A stretch of DNA of 64,000 bases from Dryocosmus kuriphilus (lineage: Eukaryota; Arthropoda; Insecta; Hymenoptera; Cynipidae), in the NCBI GenBank assembly GCA_038277395.1, contig CM076192.1, forward strand, positions 200,508,161 through 200,572,160. The letters run 5' to 3'. Every line of letters begins with the position of its first letter. Position 1 is the stretch's first letter. The notes beneath the pieces were generated by a model. The model was not told where the DNA came from and searched no databases. It was given only the letters and a program-made list of their open reading frames with translations. The translations under genes and the position numbers were made by a program. Of this stretch, positions 35,568 to 47,198 are shown in pieces.

Positions 35568-37060
35568 CTGACTAGAGTCAAGTATATAAAAGAATCTCTA
35601 TTTGGATACATGTCGATTGGCCTATGATATCTATATATGTAATTGAATAGTATGGATCAGGGTTGAAATAACTCATTGATTATTTACCTTATTCACTAAA
35701 TGCGCTCTTTATTTTTTAGCATTAGAGCGATAAAGTGCAACCACATCTTATTCTACTAAATCTTACTCGCTGTTAACTTTACCTTACAATTACTCAGATT
35801 TTAAAATTCTTCCATTCTTACTCTTCTGTACGGCCTCCGTTTCCTTTACTCATCATTTTCTTCCCAACCAGGCCAATGTCCACACCACAATCTCTCAATA
35901 TTCTACTTTTACTCCTCTATCCTTCTGTAACTACGATATCTGCCACATTTAACCCACAATTTTTAAGATTTTAACTCAGGCTAAAAATTCGAAATCAGCG
36001 ACCTCGAAAAACTCTTTCATATAGAGTTCACACGAATTAGACTTTATGAAACCTTTAGTGACTGGGTACCTCAGGAAATAGCATTTATTGATATAATGTG
36101 CCGTCCAGTTGCAATATTTCATAAATTCTTCCAAAATTCTTCGAGATTCGGTCAGCGCGAAAAATTTCGTGAGAACACAACCTCAAAACTCAGCGGGAGA
36201 AATCTTGTAGTCTGCGTAATTCTTCATTGCGCAGTTGAAATTTTAAAAGTGACGAATCGATTAAACTCTATATATAAAATGTTTTTTCTTTGACCCTGAA
36301 CAAGTTTATTAAAAATAAAATGCTTCATTTTTAAACAAAATTATGCAAAAAACTATTTTCGCCGTTTGCACTAACTTTATTCGAGTGCCATGAGAAAGAG
36401 AATCGACTTTTCTAGAATCAGATCTTCTCTACGCTTGCCTCCACTATGATAGAGGATGAAGTGGAGGAGGAGGAGGAAGATGGGGATTAGCTGAATAAAA
36501 TACCGAAAATCTGTATATAATTGAATAACTCACAGATATGCAGGAAAGACTTTGAATTATTTTTTGCATATCTGAGCTGAATAATTAATTCGAAACCGCC
36601 CAGCCCTTCTGCTTATGAACATGTGCGAGAGCGGCCTTTATTCGTTCACATTGATGTTTGGTGAAATATTTAGGTCTGATTGTCCAGATTCTTCCACACC
36701 AAATTTGGTCAGGAAAAGGCGCAGCTCATTTTAAAAGATTACTGTAACGTTAACGGGCTACAGATTTTTGGGTGTACTTATAATGTAAAGCAACGTATAT
36801 ACGAATAGTTAAACTAAAGGCCACGGTGGATCAAGACTGACTTCAACCTAGAACCAGAACCAGAAATGACATCTCACGATTATTTTGAGTCCAAAGGGAA
36901 AAAAACTTGGAGCTCTTTTGGAGAAAAATTATATTTTTTAGGACAAACGAAACCCTTAATATTTCCGTAAAATAATAAAAAACGTGAAAAAAATTATTTT
37001 TTTGAACATTTATTCTTCCAGTCCTTCCCATGTCCCAAGTGCCAGAGTCATGGCCCAAAG
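34975..37060. repeat. tandem duplicon, copy 1
   Basis: Matches 38161-40396 in the same orientation, including the gene exons, a GAGGAGGAAGATGGGGA tract (about 36464-36484), GCAGGAAAGACTTTGAATTA, and the end near CCCATGTCCCA/GTGCC. Copy 2 has about 120 extra bases at about 40150-40265. The part at 35570-36990 without exons is AT-rich with no further gene recognised. Confidence 0.85.
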
Positions 37061-37385
37061 TTAGAGATTAAATGAGCCATTTCACCAAAAATATGATATT
37101 TTGTGTCAAAAGCATTAACCGCATAAATTCGACTTCTGAGGGCCATAACAACACCGAAACTTTGGATAAACTTCCGAAAAAGCGATAACTCGAATTGATT
37201 TGAAACGTGATGAACAAGAATTCAATATTAAAAGAATTAAATTCAAAAAAAAAAAAAACTCGTGCTTTTTGAGCTTATTTCAGAAAATACATAAAACTGA
37301 CAAAAGACTCTCAAGTACAAGTTGTAGATTTTCGAAAAATATTAATTTTTGTGTAGAACATTTTTGCTCTACAGAGAGTGTCTCC
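37060..37385. other. spacer between duplicons
   Basis: AT-rich sequence with no recognised feature, leading into the minisatellite. Confidence 0.3.
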
Positions 37386-37389
37386 CCCG

Positions 37390-37965
37390 TGAAACGTTGG
37401 AAAGGCGTAGGGGCTTACTTGAATATATTTATGTGCTCAGTCACAGGGCTTCCTTCCAAATCTCCGGGATACATTGGAGAGGGGCAAGAGTGGGAATGAA
37501 TGTATTTTTGAGACAAGTCTCAGGGGTTCCTATACACGAAAAGCCCTGGAAAGGTTAGGGAAGTGACTGAAAGTATTTATGTGCCTAATCACAGAGGTGC
37601 TTTCCCACCCCCCGAAAAATACTTGAAAAGGGTAGGGTTATGAATGAAAGTATTTCCGTGTGTTGTCACATTGGTGTCTTTCCATCGCACCACAAAACAT
37701 TGGGAGAGAGTAGGGGTGTAACTGAAGGCGTCTTTGTGACCAATCAAAGGGGTACCTTCCCGCCCCCGAAAATTGTGTCCAAGCACAGGGGTGCCTTTCT
37801 GCAACCGCAAACCATTGGAAAGGTTTCGGGGTACGACTGCAATTATTTTTTATTGTGCAATCGCAGAGTACCCACCCCTCTTTCCGCGAAAAACACTTGG
37901 AAGTCGTAGGGGTGTGACTGAAGGTGTTTCCGTGAACAGTCGTAGGCATGCATTTCTACCCCAAG
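37390..37965. repeat. 78-bp minisatellite, about seven copies
   Basis: Units of about 74-80 bp repeat the theme AAAGGGTAGGGGTGTGACTG...TTTATGTG...TCACAGGGGTGCCTTTCC, starting near 37401, 37476, 37550, 37627, 37706, 37819 and 37899. The unit near 37780 is truncated. Read on the minus strand, units share words such as HGNTFSHTPT and CFS. The pattern is too irregular, with frame changes, to call it a protein repeat. Confidence 0.75.
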
Positions 37966-38160
37966 GTCACTAATACATATTCAACGTACATTTACTTGAA
38001 ATTTTTCGCTCGCAAAGCAAAAATGTGTTGGAAATAAAATATGTATTTTTCGAATTACTATGATTTTTCTCTCAAGATTTTTTGTCAATGTTATGTACTT
38101 ACTGAAATAATCGCAAAAAACTGACCCGAAATTTTATAGTTTTTTGAATTTGTGACTGAC

Positions 38161-38758
38161 CTGAGCGGTATAGATGCTGTAGAGAATCATATTTTCCAGG
38201 TTCAATTGAAAAGAAGTCTGTGTATACGTAGCTGATGACTGTTGGAGCATCCGCCATCTCTCTTGAGGTCATAGGCTCAAACTTGCCATCGCTCATGTTT
38301 ACTTTCATCCGCTTTCCCGTGGCACCAAATATTCCTTTAAGAAACTTCATATCCTCCACTATTGCGAAAACCTCACCATCGGTTGTTGATAGAACAATAT
38401 ATTCTTGTACAGGTATACGTGGGAATTTGCTAGGTCCTGCTTTCATTCTAATTTTTTTATTATCAGGAAAAATGTATCTTCGAAATTCGAATATCCGGTC
38501 CGGATTGTCCTTGCGAATAAGCCGTTTGTATCCGTCGTTCAAATGGGAATCTGCAAGAGTCGCGGCAGAAGGACCCGGTTCCCTGACTGAGGAATCTGCA
38601 GGAAGAAATAGAGGAATCGTTCTTTGAGGTACATACTTTTATGTATATCATGAACGTGTGAGTCTTTTTAATATCTACAAGGCCATCCACCTATATCACG
38701 GATTTAAACTCTCACCTTCCACCACCTGCACCACCACTCCCTCTTCATCTTCCTCCGC
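38161..38758 (-). CDS. unrecognised gene, duplicate copy B
   Basis: The small exon is 38716-38758 (43 nt; acceptor cctctactcag, donor GGAAG|gtgaga). It encodes an acidic stretch ending VVVQVVE. The main exon is 38161-38595 (435 nt; acceptor ttcttcctgcag). Its joining codon G|AT gives Asp in frame. It keeps the copy A blocks: YKRLIRKDNPDRIFEFRRY, FPRIPVQEYIVLSTTDGEV, AIVEDMKFLKGI and FFSIEPGKYDSLQHL. It ends at a good donor, TCAG|gtcagt (38159-38160), so further exons should lie at lower coordinates, but I could not identify them. The ATG that could start an unspliced form of copy A is AAG here, which supports the spliced model. Coding differences from copy A are mostly conservative, and the frame is open throughout. 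Function unknown. Confidence 0.65.
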
Positions 38759-40396
38759 CTGAGTAGAGGCAAGTGTAGAAAAGAATCTCTGATTCGAGAC
38801 ACATTGAATGGCTTATGATATTTCTATATGTAATTGAATAGTGAGGATCAGGGTATAAATAACTCATTAATTATTTACCTTATTCACCAAATAAATTCTT
38901 CGATTTTTTTTACAGGAGCGACAAATTGCATCCGCATCTTTTTCTAATAAATCTTACACACTGTTACTCTTACCTTGCAGTTACTCATACTTTAAATTCT
39001 TCTCTCCTTACGTTTCTGTAGGGCCTCCGCTCCTTTTCTCATCATTTTCTTCACAAACATGCTCATATCCCCACCTACAATCTCTCATTCACCTATTTTT
39101 ACTCCTCTATACTTTTCAAACTACTGTATCTGCCATATTTGGTCCAAAGTTTTCAAAATTTTGACTCCTTCTCAAAGTTTGTAATCTGCGACCTCGAAAA
39201 ACTCTTTGATAGAGATTTCACAGGAAATCGACCTGATGAAACTTTTGGTGACTAGCTACCTCAGAAAATGGAATTTATTGATGTAATTGTTCCTACAGTT
39301 GTAATATTTCACAAATTCTTCCAGAATTCGTCGATATTCGGTTTCAGCGCGAAAAATTTCGTGAGAAACGGACTTGAAATTTCAGCGGGGGAAATATTGT
39401 AGTCTGCATAATTGTTTGATGTGCAATTGACATTCTAAGAATGTTGAATCGATTAAATTCTAAATACAAGTTGTTTTTGATTTGATCATGAAAAATTTTA
39501 TTAAAAATAAAATACTTAATTTTTAAACTATACTGTGCAAAATGCTTAATTTTTAAACTATACTGCGCAAAAAACTTTTTTCGCTTTCTGGACTAAATTT
39601 ATTCGAGTGCCATGAGAAAGAGAACCGATTTGTTTCGAATCAGACCTTTTCTGCGCTTCCTGCAACTGGCGTAGAGGATGAAGAGGAGGAAGATGGGGAC
39701 TTAGTTGAATAAAATGTCCAAAATCTGTATATTTTGATACCTCACAAATATGCAGGAAAGACTTTGAATTATTTTTGCATATCCGAGCTGAACAATTAAC
39801 TCGAATCCGCCCAGCCCATCTACTTGCCAACATATTCGGGTACGACCGTTATTGGTCCACCATTAATGTCCAGTGGAATATTCAGGTCTAATCGTCCGGA
39901 TCTCTCTACTCGTAATTTGGGAAAGAAAAGGCGCTGCTTATTTTAAAAGATTACTGTAACGTTAATGGGTTACAAACTTTTGCGTGTCCCGGTAATGTGA
40001 AGCAGCGTATGTACGAATAGTTACACCAAGGACTGCGGTGGATCTAGACCGACTTCAAGCTAGAACCAAAACCAGAAAGGGTATCTCAAGATCATTTTGA
40101 GTTCAAAAAGAAAAAGACTTTAGAGCTCTTTTTGAGAAAAATTATACTTTTTATTTTAACGAATTGCAAACAATTTCTAACAAAATAGGTTGAGTGTGGA
40201 ATTTTATTGGCTTAAACCATTCAGCTTAGTATCCAAGAAGGCAACCTAAGATGAAAATATTTTAGAACAAACGAATCTCTTAAATGTTTCGGTAAAATAA
40301 TGAGAAATGTGAAAAAAATTACTTGTTTGAACTTTTTTTTTCCAGTCCAACCCATGTCCCATGTGCCGGAGTTATGGTTAAAAAAGTTAGAGTTTT
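38161..40396. repeat. tandem duplicon, copy 2
   Basis: Second copy of the unit at 34975-37060, offset about 3.2 kb. The region 38760-40396 outside the exons is AT-rich and mirrors 35570-37060. It runs directly into the assembly gap. Confidence 0.85.
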
Positions 40397-40896
40397 NNNN
40401 NNNNNNNNNNNNNNNNNNNNNNNNNNNNNNNNNNNNNNNNNNNNNNNNNNNNNNNNNNNNNNNNNNNNNNNNNNNNNNNNNNNNNNNNNNNNNNNNNNNN
40501 NNNNNNNNNNNNNNNNNNNNNNNNNNNNNNNNNNNNNNNNNNNNNNNNNNNNNNNNNNNNNNNNNNNNNNNNNNNNNNNNNNNNNNNNNNNNNNNNNNNN
40601 NNNNNNNNNNNNNNNNNNNNNNNNNNNNNNNNNNNNNNNNNNNNNNNNNNNNNNNNNNNNNNNNNNNNNNNNNNNNNNNNNNNNNNNNNNNNNNNNNNNN
40701 NNNNNNNNNNNNNNNNNNNNNNNNNNNNNNNNNNNNNNNNNNNNNNNNNNNNNNNNNNNNNNNNNNNNNNNNNNNNNNNNNNNNNNNNNNNNNNNNNNNN
40801 NNNNNNNNNNNNNNNNNNNNNNNNNNNNNNNNNNNNNNNNNNNNNNNNNNNNNNNNNNNNNNNNNNNNNNNNNNNNNNNNNNNNNNNNNNNNNNNN
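40397..40896. other. assembly gap (500 N)
   Basis: Exactly 500 N, probably a placeholder for a gap of unknown size. Confidence 0.99.
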
Positions 40897-42488
40897 AACG
40901 TGGTTAACAAAGACTGAACAAAAATTTTTTAAAGAATAATGTATTTAAAAGTAAGTGTGAATTATCAAAATCCATAAACTTTTAAAAGTTGTTAGAACAA
41001 GATATTTGGCCTGTGAAATATCAGGGAGATATCTTTCTTTGAAACTGTGACTTTTTTATACGAAATTGAAACATTTTTCTAGAAAGTTAACTTTCGTTTG
41101 TTGAAAATTCAACCATTTTTTATCTAAAATTCATGCTCTTTGTAAAGCTTAGCTGTTCCATTCTTGGTTCAGTGTTAATCTCTTGTACTTTGACATTTAA
41201 CTATTTATTTTTTGAAATTGAAGGCTTTACATATTTGAAATCTTCATACAAAATAACAATTAAATAAAACATGAATGAGTTTCCAATCAGAAATATTTAT
41301 ATTTTCAACAAGAAAAGATTAGTTTTCAACGAAATACTTTAATTTTTGACTGAAAAAGTCGATTTTTTAATACATCAGATGAACTTTTAAACAAAAAAAA
41401 AATCATTTTCAACCAAGAATTTAACAATTGAGTTTTCAAACCGCCGTGATGAATGAGCAGCAAAATCGTTGAAGCTTCAATTGAAAAAGATGAACACTAT
41501 AAACAAAAACGCAGTAGTTTAGTTTTGAACCGAAGATAAAGAAAATTCAACCATGAACAGGAAAGCTAAGTTTTGAACAAAAAAGATTAATTTTGATTAT
41601 AAAATAGTCGAATTTTGGACCAAAAGAAAAACAACTGTTAATTGAATAGTTTAATTTTTAATAGAAGAAGTCGAATTTTTAACAAAATAGTTGAATTTTC
41701 TATTTAAATGTATTAATTCTCAAAGCAAACAAGAAAATAGTTACATTTAAACAAGAAAATATTATTCTTTAACCGAAAATATTTCAAGTATTATCAATCA
41801 AAGGATAGGAATTTAAAAAAGGTAGACTTTCGGACTTGTCCACAAAAAATTAAAATTTGAAATTTCAACCCAAATATCTGAGTGTTTACTTTAAAAAAAT
41901 AAAATTATGGAAAAAAGGTGAACTTAATGTCAATCTGCAAGGTTTTTTTATACTAAATATTTATCACATGGAATATTCATTTAGCTTACTTATGAACAAT
42001 TCATAAAAAACTTTAATAATTTATTTACATTTTGCACCAAAAAAATGAATGTTTTCTACCAAAAATGTAAAAATTGAATTTCCGACCACTTTTTGCTTTG
42101 GGGAATTCATTTTTTTGCTATTAAGGAATAAAAAATTTTGTTGAGAATTCATCGCGTTTGGCTGAAAATTAAGTTATTATATTTTCGAACGAAAATTATT
42201 TTTCTTGTTTGAGCGTTCAAATAATTTTGTTAAAAGTTTGTCTTTTTCGGTTAAAAATTAAACCACTCCGCTGAAAATGATCTTTTCCTTGTTGAAAATA
42301 TAACTATTTTTGATCGGAAATTGATTTACTGTTTTAAATGTTCTTTTTTTACGGTGAGTTCAAATATATTGACTGAAAATCAATTTTTTTGTAAAAATTA
42401 ATCTTTCTGGGGTGTAAATATAATTGTTTTGTTGAGAATTACTTCTCTTCGGTTCTCAATTCAACTATATATTGCTGAAAACTCTTTT
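40897..42488. repeat. TTGAAAATTCAA-type repeat tract
   Basis: Same dispersed family as 8100-8860. The orientation of the words switches within the tract: GTTTTCAACGAAATA-type near 41330, TTGAAAATTCAACC-type near 41100 and 42140 onward. Interrupted at 42507 by the LINE. No gene. Confidence 0.6.
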
Positions 42489-42950
42489 TTGGATAAAATC
42501 AATTTCGGCTTCCTTTTCCAGTGCCGATAGTGTACGTACGGTATTTTTTCGCGTGATAACTTTTTGCTAAAGAAAGGGGACCAGTTGATCGAGAAGGGTG
42601 AAAGTGTGGTTAGTAAAAGATTGACGGATGAATGAATAAGGGTGAGTGAGGGAGGTGCAACAAGAAGTTTGAATGAATGTGAGAAAAGAAAAAAGTGAAT
42701 GGATGGTGATTTTAGGTTAGGCTGGCAAGAAAGTCGTTTTGGGGTTTTAATCAGAACGTAGGAAAGGCGAGGGCACGGGAGGATAATAAGCGAAAGTTAT
42801 GACATCGAGGGTGAAGATTTGGGGTTAAGGCGGTAAGGTTGTAGCCGGCGAGACAGGATAAAAAGAATTTTCGGTCAAGGGGATGTGAGGGGATAGACGA
42901 AGAGGGATCGCCGCTTACTCGAGAGGTAAAGTAGAGTCAGGAGTAGTAGC

Positions 42951-44231
42951 ATGGCGTTAATGCGGAGCCGTTTGAACAGAGGGGGGTGGCAGGCTGAAAT
43001 AGGCGATGACGGTGAGAGCAGACAAGACAGCGAAGTCGAGAAGGAACTCGTGACGCCCTATAAGAGGGGAAAGAGACAGAGAGTCATCGCACGGGACAAA
43101 CGCGGTGAAGGCCGACAAATGTCAGAACTCTGAACACAGACATGTCAAGTAGTGAAAGATCAAGTAGATTATTAAGAAATTGTCAACAGTCGGGAGGCAC
43201 GAATAGTAGTGCGGGAGATAACTTGGGGTTCGATAAAAGGAAAAGAGAAGAGGATCAGAAATTGGTAAACAATAAAGAGAGTAAGAAAACTAAACAAAAA
43301 AGAAAAATATCAGGAAGGGAAAATGGGAATGGGGATATGTTCCACAAAATAGAAGCGTAGCGTAAAGGATTTAAAGAAGAGACACATGGAAGGCTTGAAG
43401 GCATGCAGAGGAAAGAGCAAGACGTCGCCAGGGAGGAGGTTAGGAAAGTGAGAGAGAAATGGGAAGCCTGGAATAAACGATGGGAATTGGAGAAAGAAAA
43501 TGTATGGAATAGACTGGAAAGTATAGAGAAAAAGGCAGAGGAAGAACGAGGGAGAAAGGAAGAAGGAAAGGAAACAGATAGAGGAGAGAGTGAGCAAACT
43601 GTAAATGAGGAATGAGCACAAGGGAAGAGGAATCGGATAGTGAGCAATCGGAAGAGGTTGACGAGAGATTAAGTAGGCGACTGATACATGAGGAAAGAAG
43701 AATGGAAGGACAGGAAAGAGCCAAGAGGAAACAAATGTGATAGTCAAAGGCATAAAAACAGACAGCGGAACAGGAGAGAAGGAGGTCAGGAAACTGCTGA
43801 AAGACATTGGAGTACAATTAAGGTTGGAAAAGGTAAATAGAATAGGGAGAAGTGAAGGGGCAGAAGGTCAACTGTTAGTGAGACTAGGTATAAAGGAGGA
43901 AAAATATGAAGTAATGGGTAAAAAAAAGGCGCTAAAAGGAAAAGAAGGAAGAATAGAAGAAGACATGACGTGGATGGAGAGAAGGAGGAAGTGGATGATA
44001 GGACACAGGGAATGGGTTGAGAGGAAAAGAGGAGCCAGGGTAAGGACTGAAAAAGATAGGATGTGGGTGAATGGAGAGGTGTGGATATGGGATGAGAAAG
44101 TTGAAGAACTGAAGGAAGGCAGAAAAATGACGGAGAAGGGTAGGAGAAACGATATAAATAATGAGGAAGCTGGGGCGATGGGGGGGGGGTTAATATACAG
44201 AAAAGTAATTAAAGGGAAGGAGATTTGTTAA
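42951..44231 (+). pseudogene. LINE ORF1 remnant
   Basis: 43142-43615 is one frame, highly charged and coiled-coil-like (KVREKWEAWNKRWELEKE), broken by a TAG at 43358. The frame then changes and 43737-44231 continues as an RRM-like ORF1p domain starting MIVKGIKTDSGTGEKEVRK, with LLVRLGIKEEKYEVMGKK. A leading short frame at 42951-43133 may be the true start region. ORF1 proteins bind the element RNA. This copy is broken by the stop and by frame changes. Confidence 0.65.
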
Positions 44232-44277
44232 TTAATTGTTAATTAATTAAATAATGTATGAAAAGACAAAAAGAGAA

Positions 44278-46970
44278 AAGTGAAGGTAGCATTTTGGAGT
44301 GTGTCGGGATTAAAGAACAAGGATACAGTATTCTGGCAAGAAGCGCAAAAGTAGGAAGTATCTACTATCTACTATCTACATGACTGAAACATGGATGGAC
44401 CAGAACGAGTGGAAGGGCCCGAAAAGGAGGTAACAGAAAGGGGGAAGCACCAGAATGGAATGAGATAAGGGGATGGACAGAGCAAAAGGCGGCGGTTTTG
44501 GTGTTAATAGGAGGGGATCTCAATGCATGGACTGGTAAAAAAGGGGATGAGTTGTGGGACGAAGAAAATGAGATACTTATGAGAAACTCAGAGCACAGGG
44601 AAACGGACCGAGAGGGAAGAACGTTTCTAGACCTGACAAGGGAGGCCGGTTCTTACCTTTGTAATGGCAATATACGGGGCCATGAAGAGTGAGAGGCGAT
44701 GTTTACAGGTAAAGGAGACACAGTAATAGATTACATTCTAGCAGAAGAAAGAATCAAGGTGTTGATGGTTAGAATGGAAGTGGGAAATGAGATATGATCC
44801 AAACACTTTCCAGTGATAGCCACGTTGAGTTGTAGGGGCCCAAAGCGCGGCAGATGGAGAACGGGAGAAAATGGGGAAATAAAACTGAAAATGGGGGGAG
44901 GGCGTAAGATAAGGTAAGGGAATTTAAAGAAAAGACGGGAAACGAGGATTGAGGAAGAATGGAAGGGGAATGACTAGATAAGGAGATAGAAAAACTTAAA
45001 GAGATGATTGATAAGATAAGGGATGAGGTAGGACCAATAAGCGAAAGATAGAAATGTAAGAGAGAATAGCGGGATGAGGAGTGCAGACAGAGTAAAGGAA
45101 GTATTAAAGAATGCATAATAAAATGGAGGAGAGGAGAAATGGAGAAAGGGGACTACAACAGTAAGAGCAGAGAGTGCGAGAAAATTTTAAAAGAAAGGAA
45201 GCAGAAGGAGAAAGAGTGTACGTGAAATAAGTTGAGAAAGCGGTGAGGGAAGGTAGGGAATGAGAAGCGATAAATAGGGAAAGAGGGGGATGGAAGGTAA
45301 TAAACGAAGAAATAGGGCTGAAGAAATGGATGGAATCCTTAAGGGTAGTACTAGGAGGTGTAGAAATAGGGTGCGTGAAGAAGGAAGAAAGGTAGATGCA
45401 GAGGGCGAGGAAAGAGGAAACGCTATTAGTAGGGAGAAAATAAATCAAACTGTCTCAAGGTTGAAAGGAAACCAGTCAACAGGGGACTGGCATTTGAAAC
45501 GAAGTACTGAAATATGGTGGGGGCAGGGTGAGAACTGGGTTGGTAGTACTTAAGGAAGGAGAGGGAAAAAGGGTGCAGGGCTATAGAGGCATCAGACACA
45601 TGTCAGTGGGCTGCAAAGCGATCAGAAAAAGATTGGAAAGGCAGGTGGAAGAGAGGGGGAGCACGCTGCACAAACATGCGGGTTTCGGGAAATGGATGCG
45701 GACAATGGATGATATTTACGTGCTCAACTATTTAGTCAACAGGAACCTGGATCAGATGAAACGAATACTGGCCGCACTTTTTGTTCACTTGAAAGCGGAT
45801 TTTGACTCAGTCAACAGAATGTTGCTCTGCAAGGCCTTGAAGGGGAGAGCAATAGAAGAAAGTCTGGTGCGAAAGAAAGATCTAACAGAAAATGTGAATA
45901 AAACTAAGGTGATATATTTCAGAAGGAGAAAGTGTAGAATAGACTATGAATGGAAGAAGAATGGCGGAGTAGTGGAGATGGTAGGTAGAGTTCTCTTACT
46001 TAGGATTCTGGTTTGAAGCTGCAGGAGGAAACGAGTTGCGGGGAGAAAGAGTATGGAATGTGTGATTAAGGTTATGGGCCAAGTGTGGGGCATAGGGAAG
46101 AAAAGGTTCAAGGATGCTTGTAAAATGTGAATGTGGATGACCGATGTATTAGTGTGGTCAGAGATAGTTTATTGAACGGAAGTATGGGGATGGAAGGAAG
46201 ACAAAAGGGGGCAAAGCATGCATGAAAGATTTCTGAGATGGGTCATGTGGATCTCATGGAGATGACCAGACTATATTTTGAGGGAAGATATAGGCTTCTA
46301 AAAAATGGTGTTAAGGCAGCGAAAATGGGCTTGGAATTTTGAAGAAAAACTAAGGAGGGGAGAAGGAAGTAAGATCGAACCAGCGTGTGCACGGGAGATA
46401 GAAGACGAAGGCAGGAGGAGGAACATGGACGGTCGAAATGGGAAGGAGATAGATACGCAGGAAGGAGAGAATGGAGCGTGAATTTGTGGAGTAGAGACTG
46501 GCAAGTAATAGAGAACGATATTCTGGCGAGACACGGAGAGAAAGGATGGAAAAAAATCTTGGAATTCAGGTACAATAGCTGGTACAGTATGATCAAGTTG
46601 GACTGAGAGCCAGAATATCTGAACAAGCTAAGAAAGGAGAGTAAATGGAATAGAGTGATAGGATTTAGAATGGGAGAGGGTGTAAGAGCATGCAGGCACT
46701 AGTTAAAAGAGGAGGAGACTCGTTGTAGAGTATGTGGATATGAGCAGGAATCATGGGGGTCTGCGTTAGTGAGGTGTACAGGAGATGAAGGGAAAGGGAA
46801 GAGTAGAAGAGAGAGTAAAAGAGATTATGAATGGAAATGAACAGGGAGAGGAATGTATGAAAAAGCTGGAAGAGTTGAGAGAAAGAGCAGGACACACAAA
46901 ATAGGGAATAGCGAAGAAGCATCCCTTTAGAAGTAGAATAAGACAGTGGAGTCAGTAGAGTCTCGGATTT
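44278..46970 (+). pseudogene. LINE ORF2 remnant (endonuclease and reverse transcriptase)
   Basis: Starts with VKVAFWSVSGLKNKDTVFW, the N-terminus of an apurinic-type endonuclease. 44498-44800 carries the later endonuclease blocks IGGDLNAWTG, GKGDTVIDYILAEE and SKHFPVIA. RT blocks follow at 45528-45870, including HKHAGFGKWMRTMDDIYVLN and FVHLKADFDSVNR with the first catalytic Asp. Directly after that the sequence jumps to NVNKTKVIYFRRR, so the part with the YADD-type active site is deleted at about 45872. The C-terminal part (MGQVWGIGKKRF, ERFLRWVMW) is riddled with stops. Non-functional. Confidence 0.8.
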
Positions 46971-47198
46971 ATGTACCATCAATAGAATGGCAGTCGTAAG
47001 AGGAAACGAACGCCTGAGGTCTCGAATGAAGGAGCTTAGTTTAAGTTTAGAGATTAAGAAAAATTTGTATATAATGTTAAGGTAGAAATAAGGAATTGAA
47101 TTATATGCGGCATGATAAATATATGGTTACATGAAGACTCACAAACCCGTAAAAGGTAGAGAATATAAATAAACAAATGATTGGATAATTTCCATTTC

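Larger units (their letters stand above)
42507..47180 (+). mobile_element. decayed non-LTR retrotransposon (LINE, Jockey/R1-like)
   Basis: ORF1, endonuclease and RT remnants occur in order on the plus strand. The 3' end is A-rich (AATATAAATAAACAAATGA). Candidate target duplication: TTGGATAAAATCAATTTC (42489-42506) and TTGGATAATTTCCATTTC (47181-47198), 15 of 18 matching. Both flanks are the same TTGAAAATT repeat family, consistent with insertion into it. The coding strand is strongly purine-rich. Confidence 0.85.

Noticed and set aside
37640..37949. Possible zinc-finger-like protein repeat on the minus strand
   Set aside because: The units have no regular Cys/His spacing, they change frame, and the DNA repeat itself explains the pattern.
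43255..43817. Minus-strand frames of up to 165 aa rich in Phe, Ser and Leu
   Set aside because: Antisense shadows of the purine-rich LINE ORF1.
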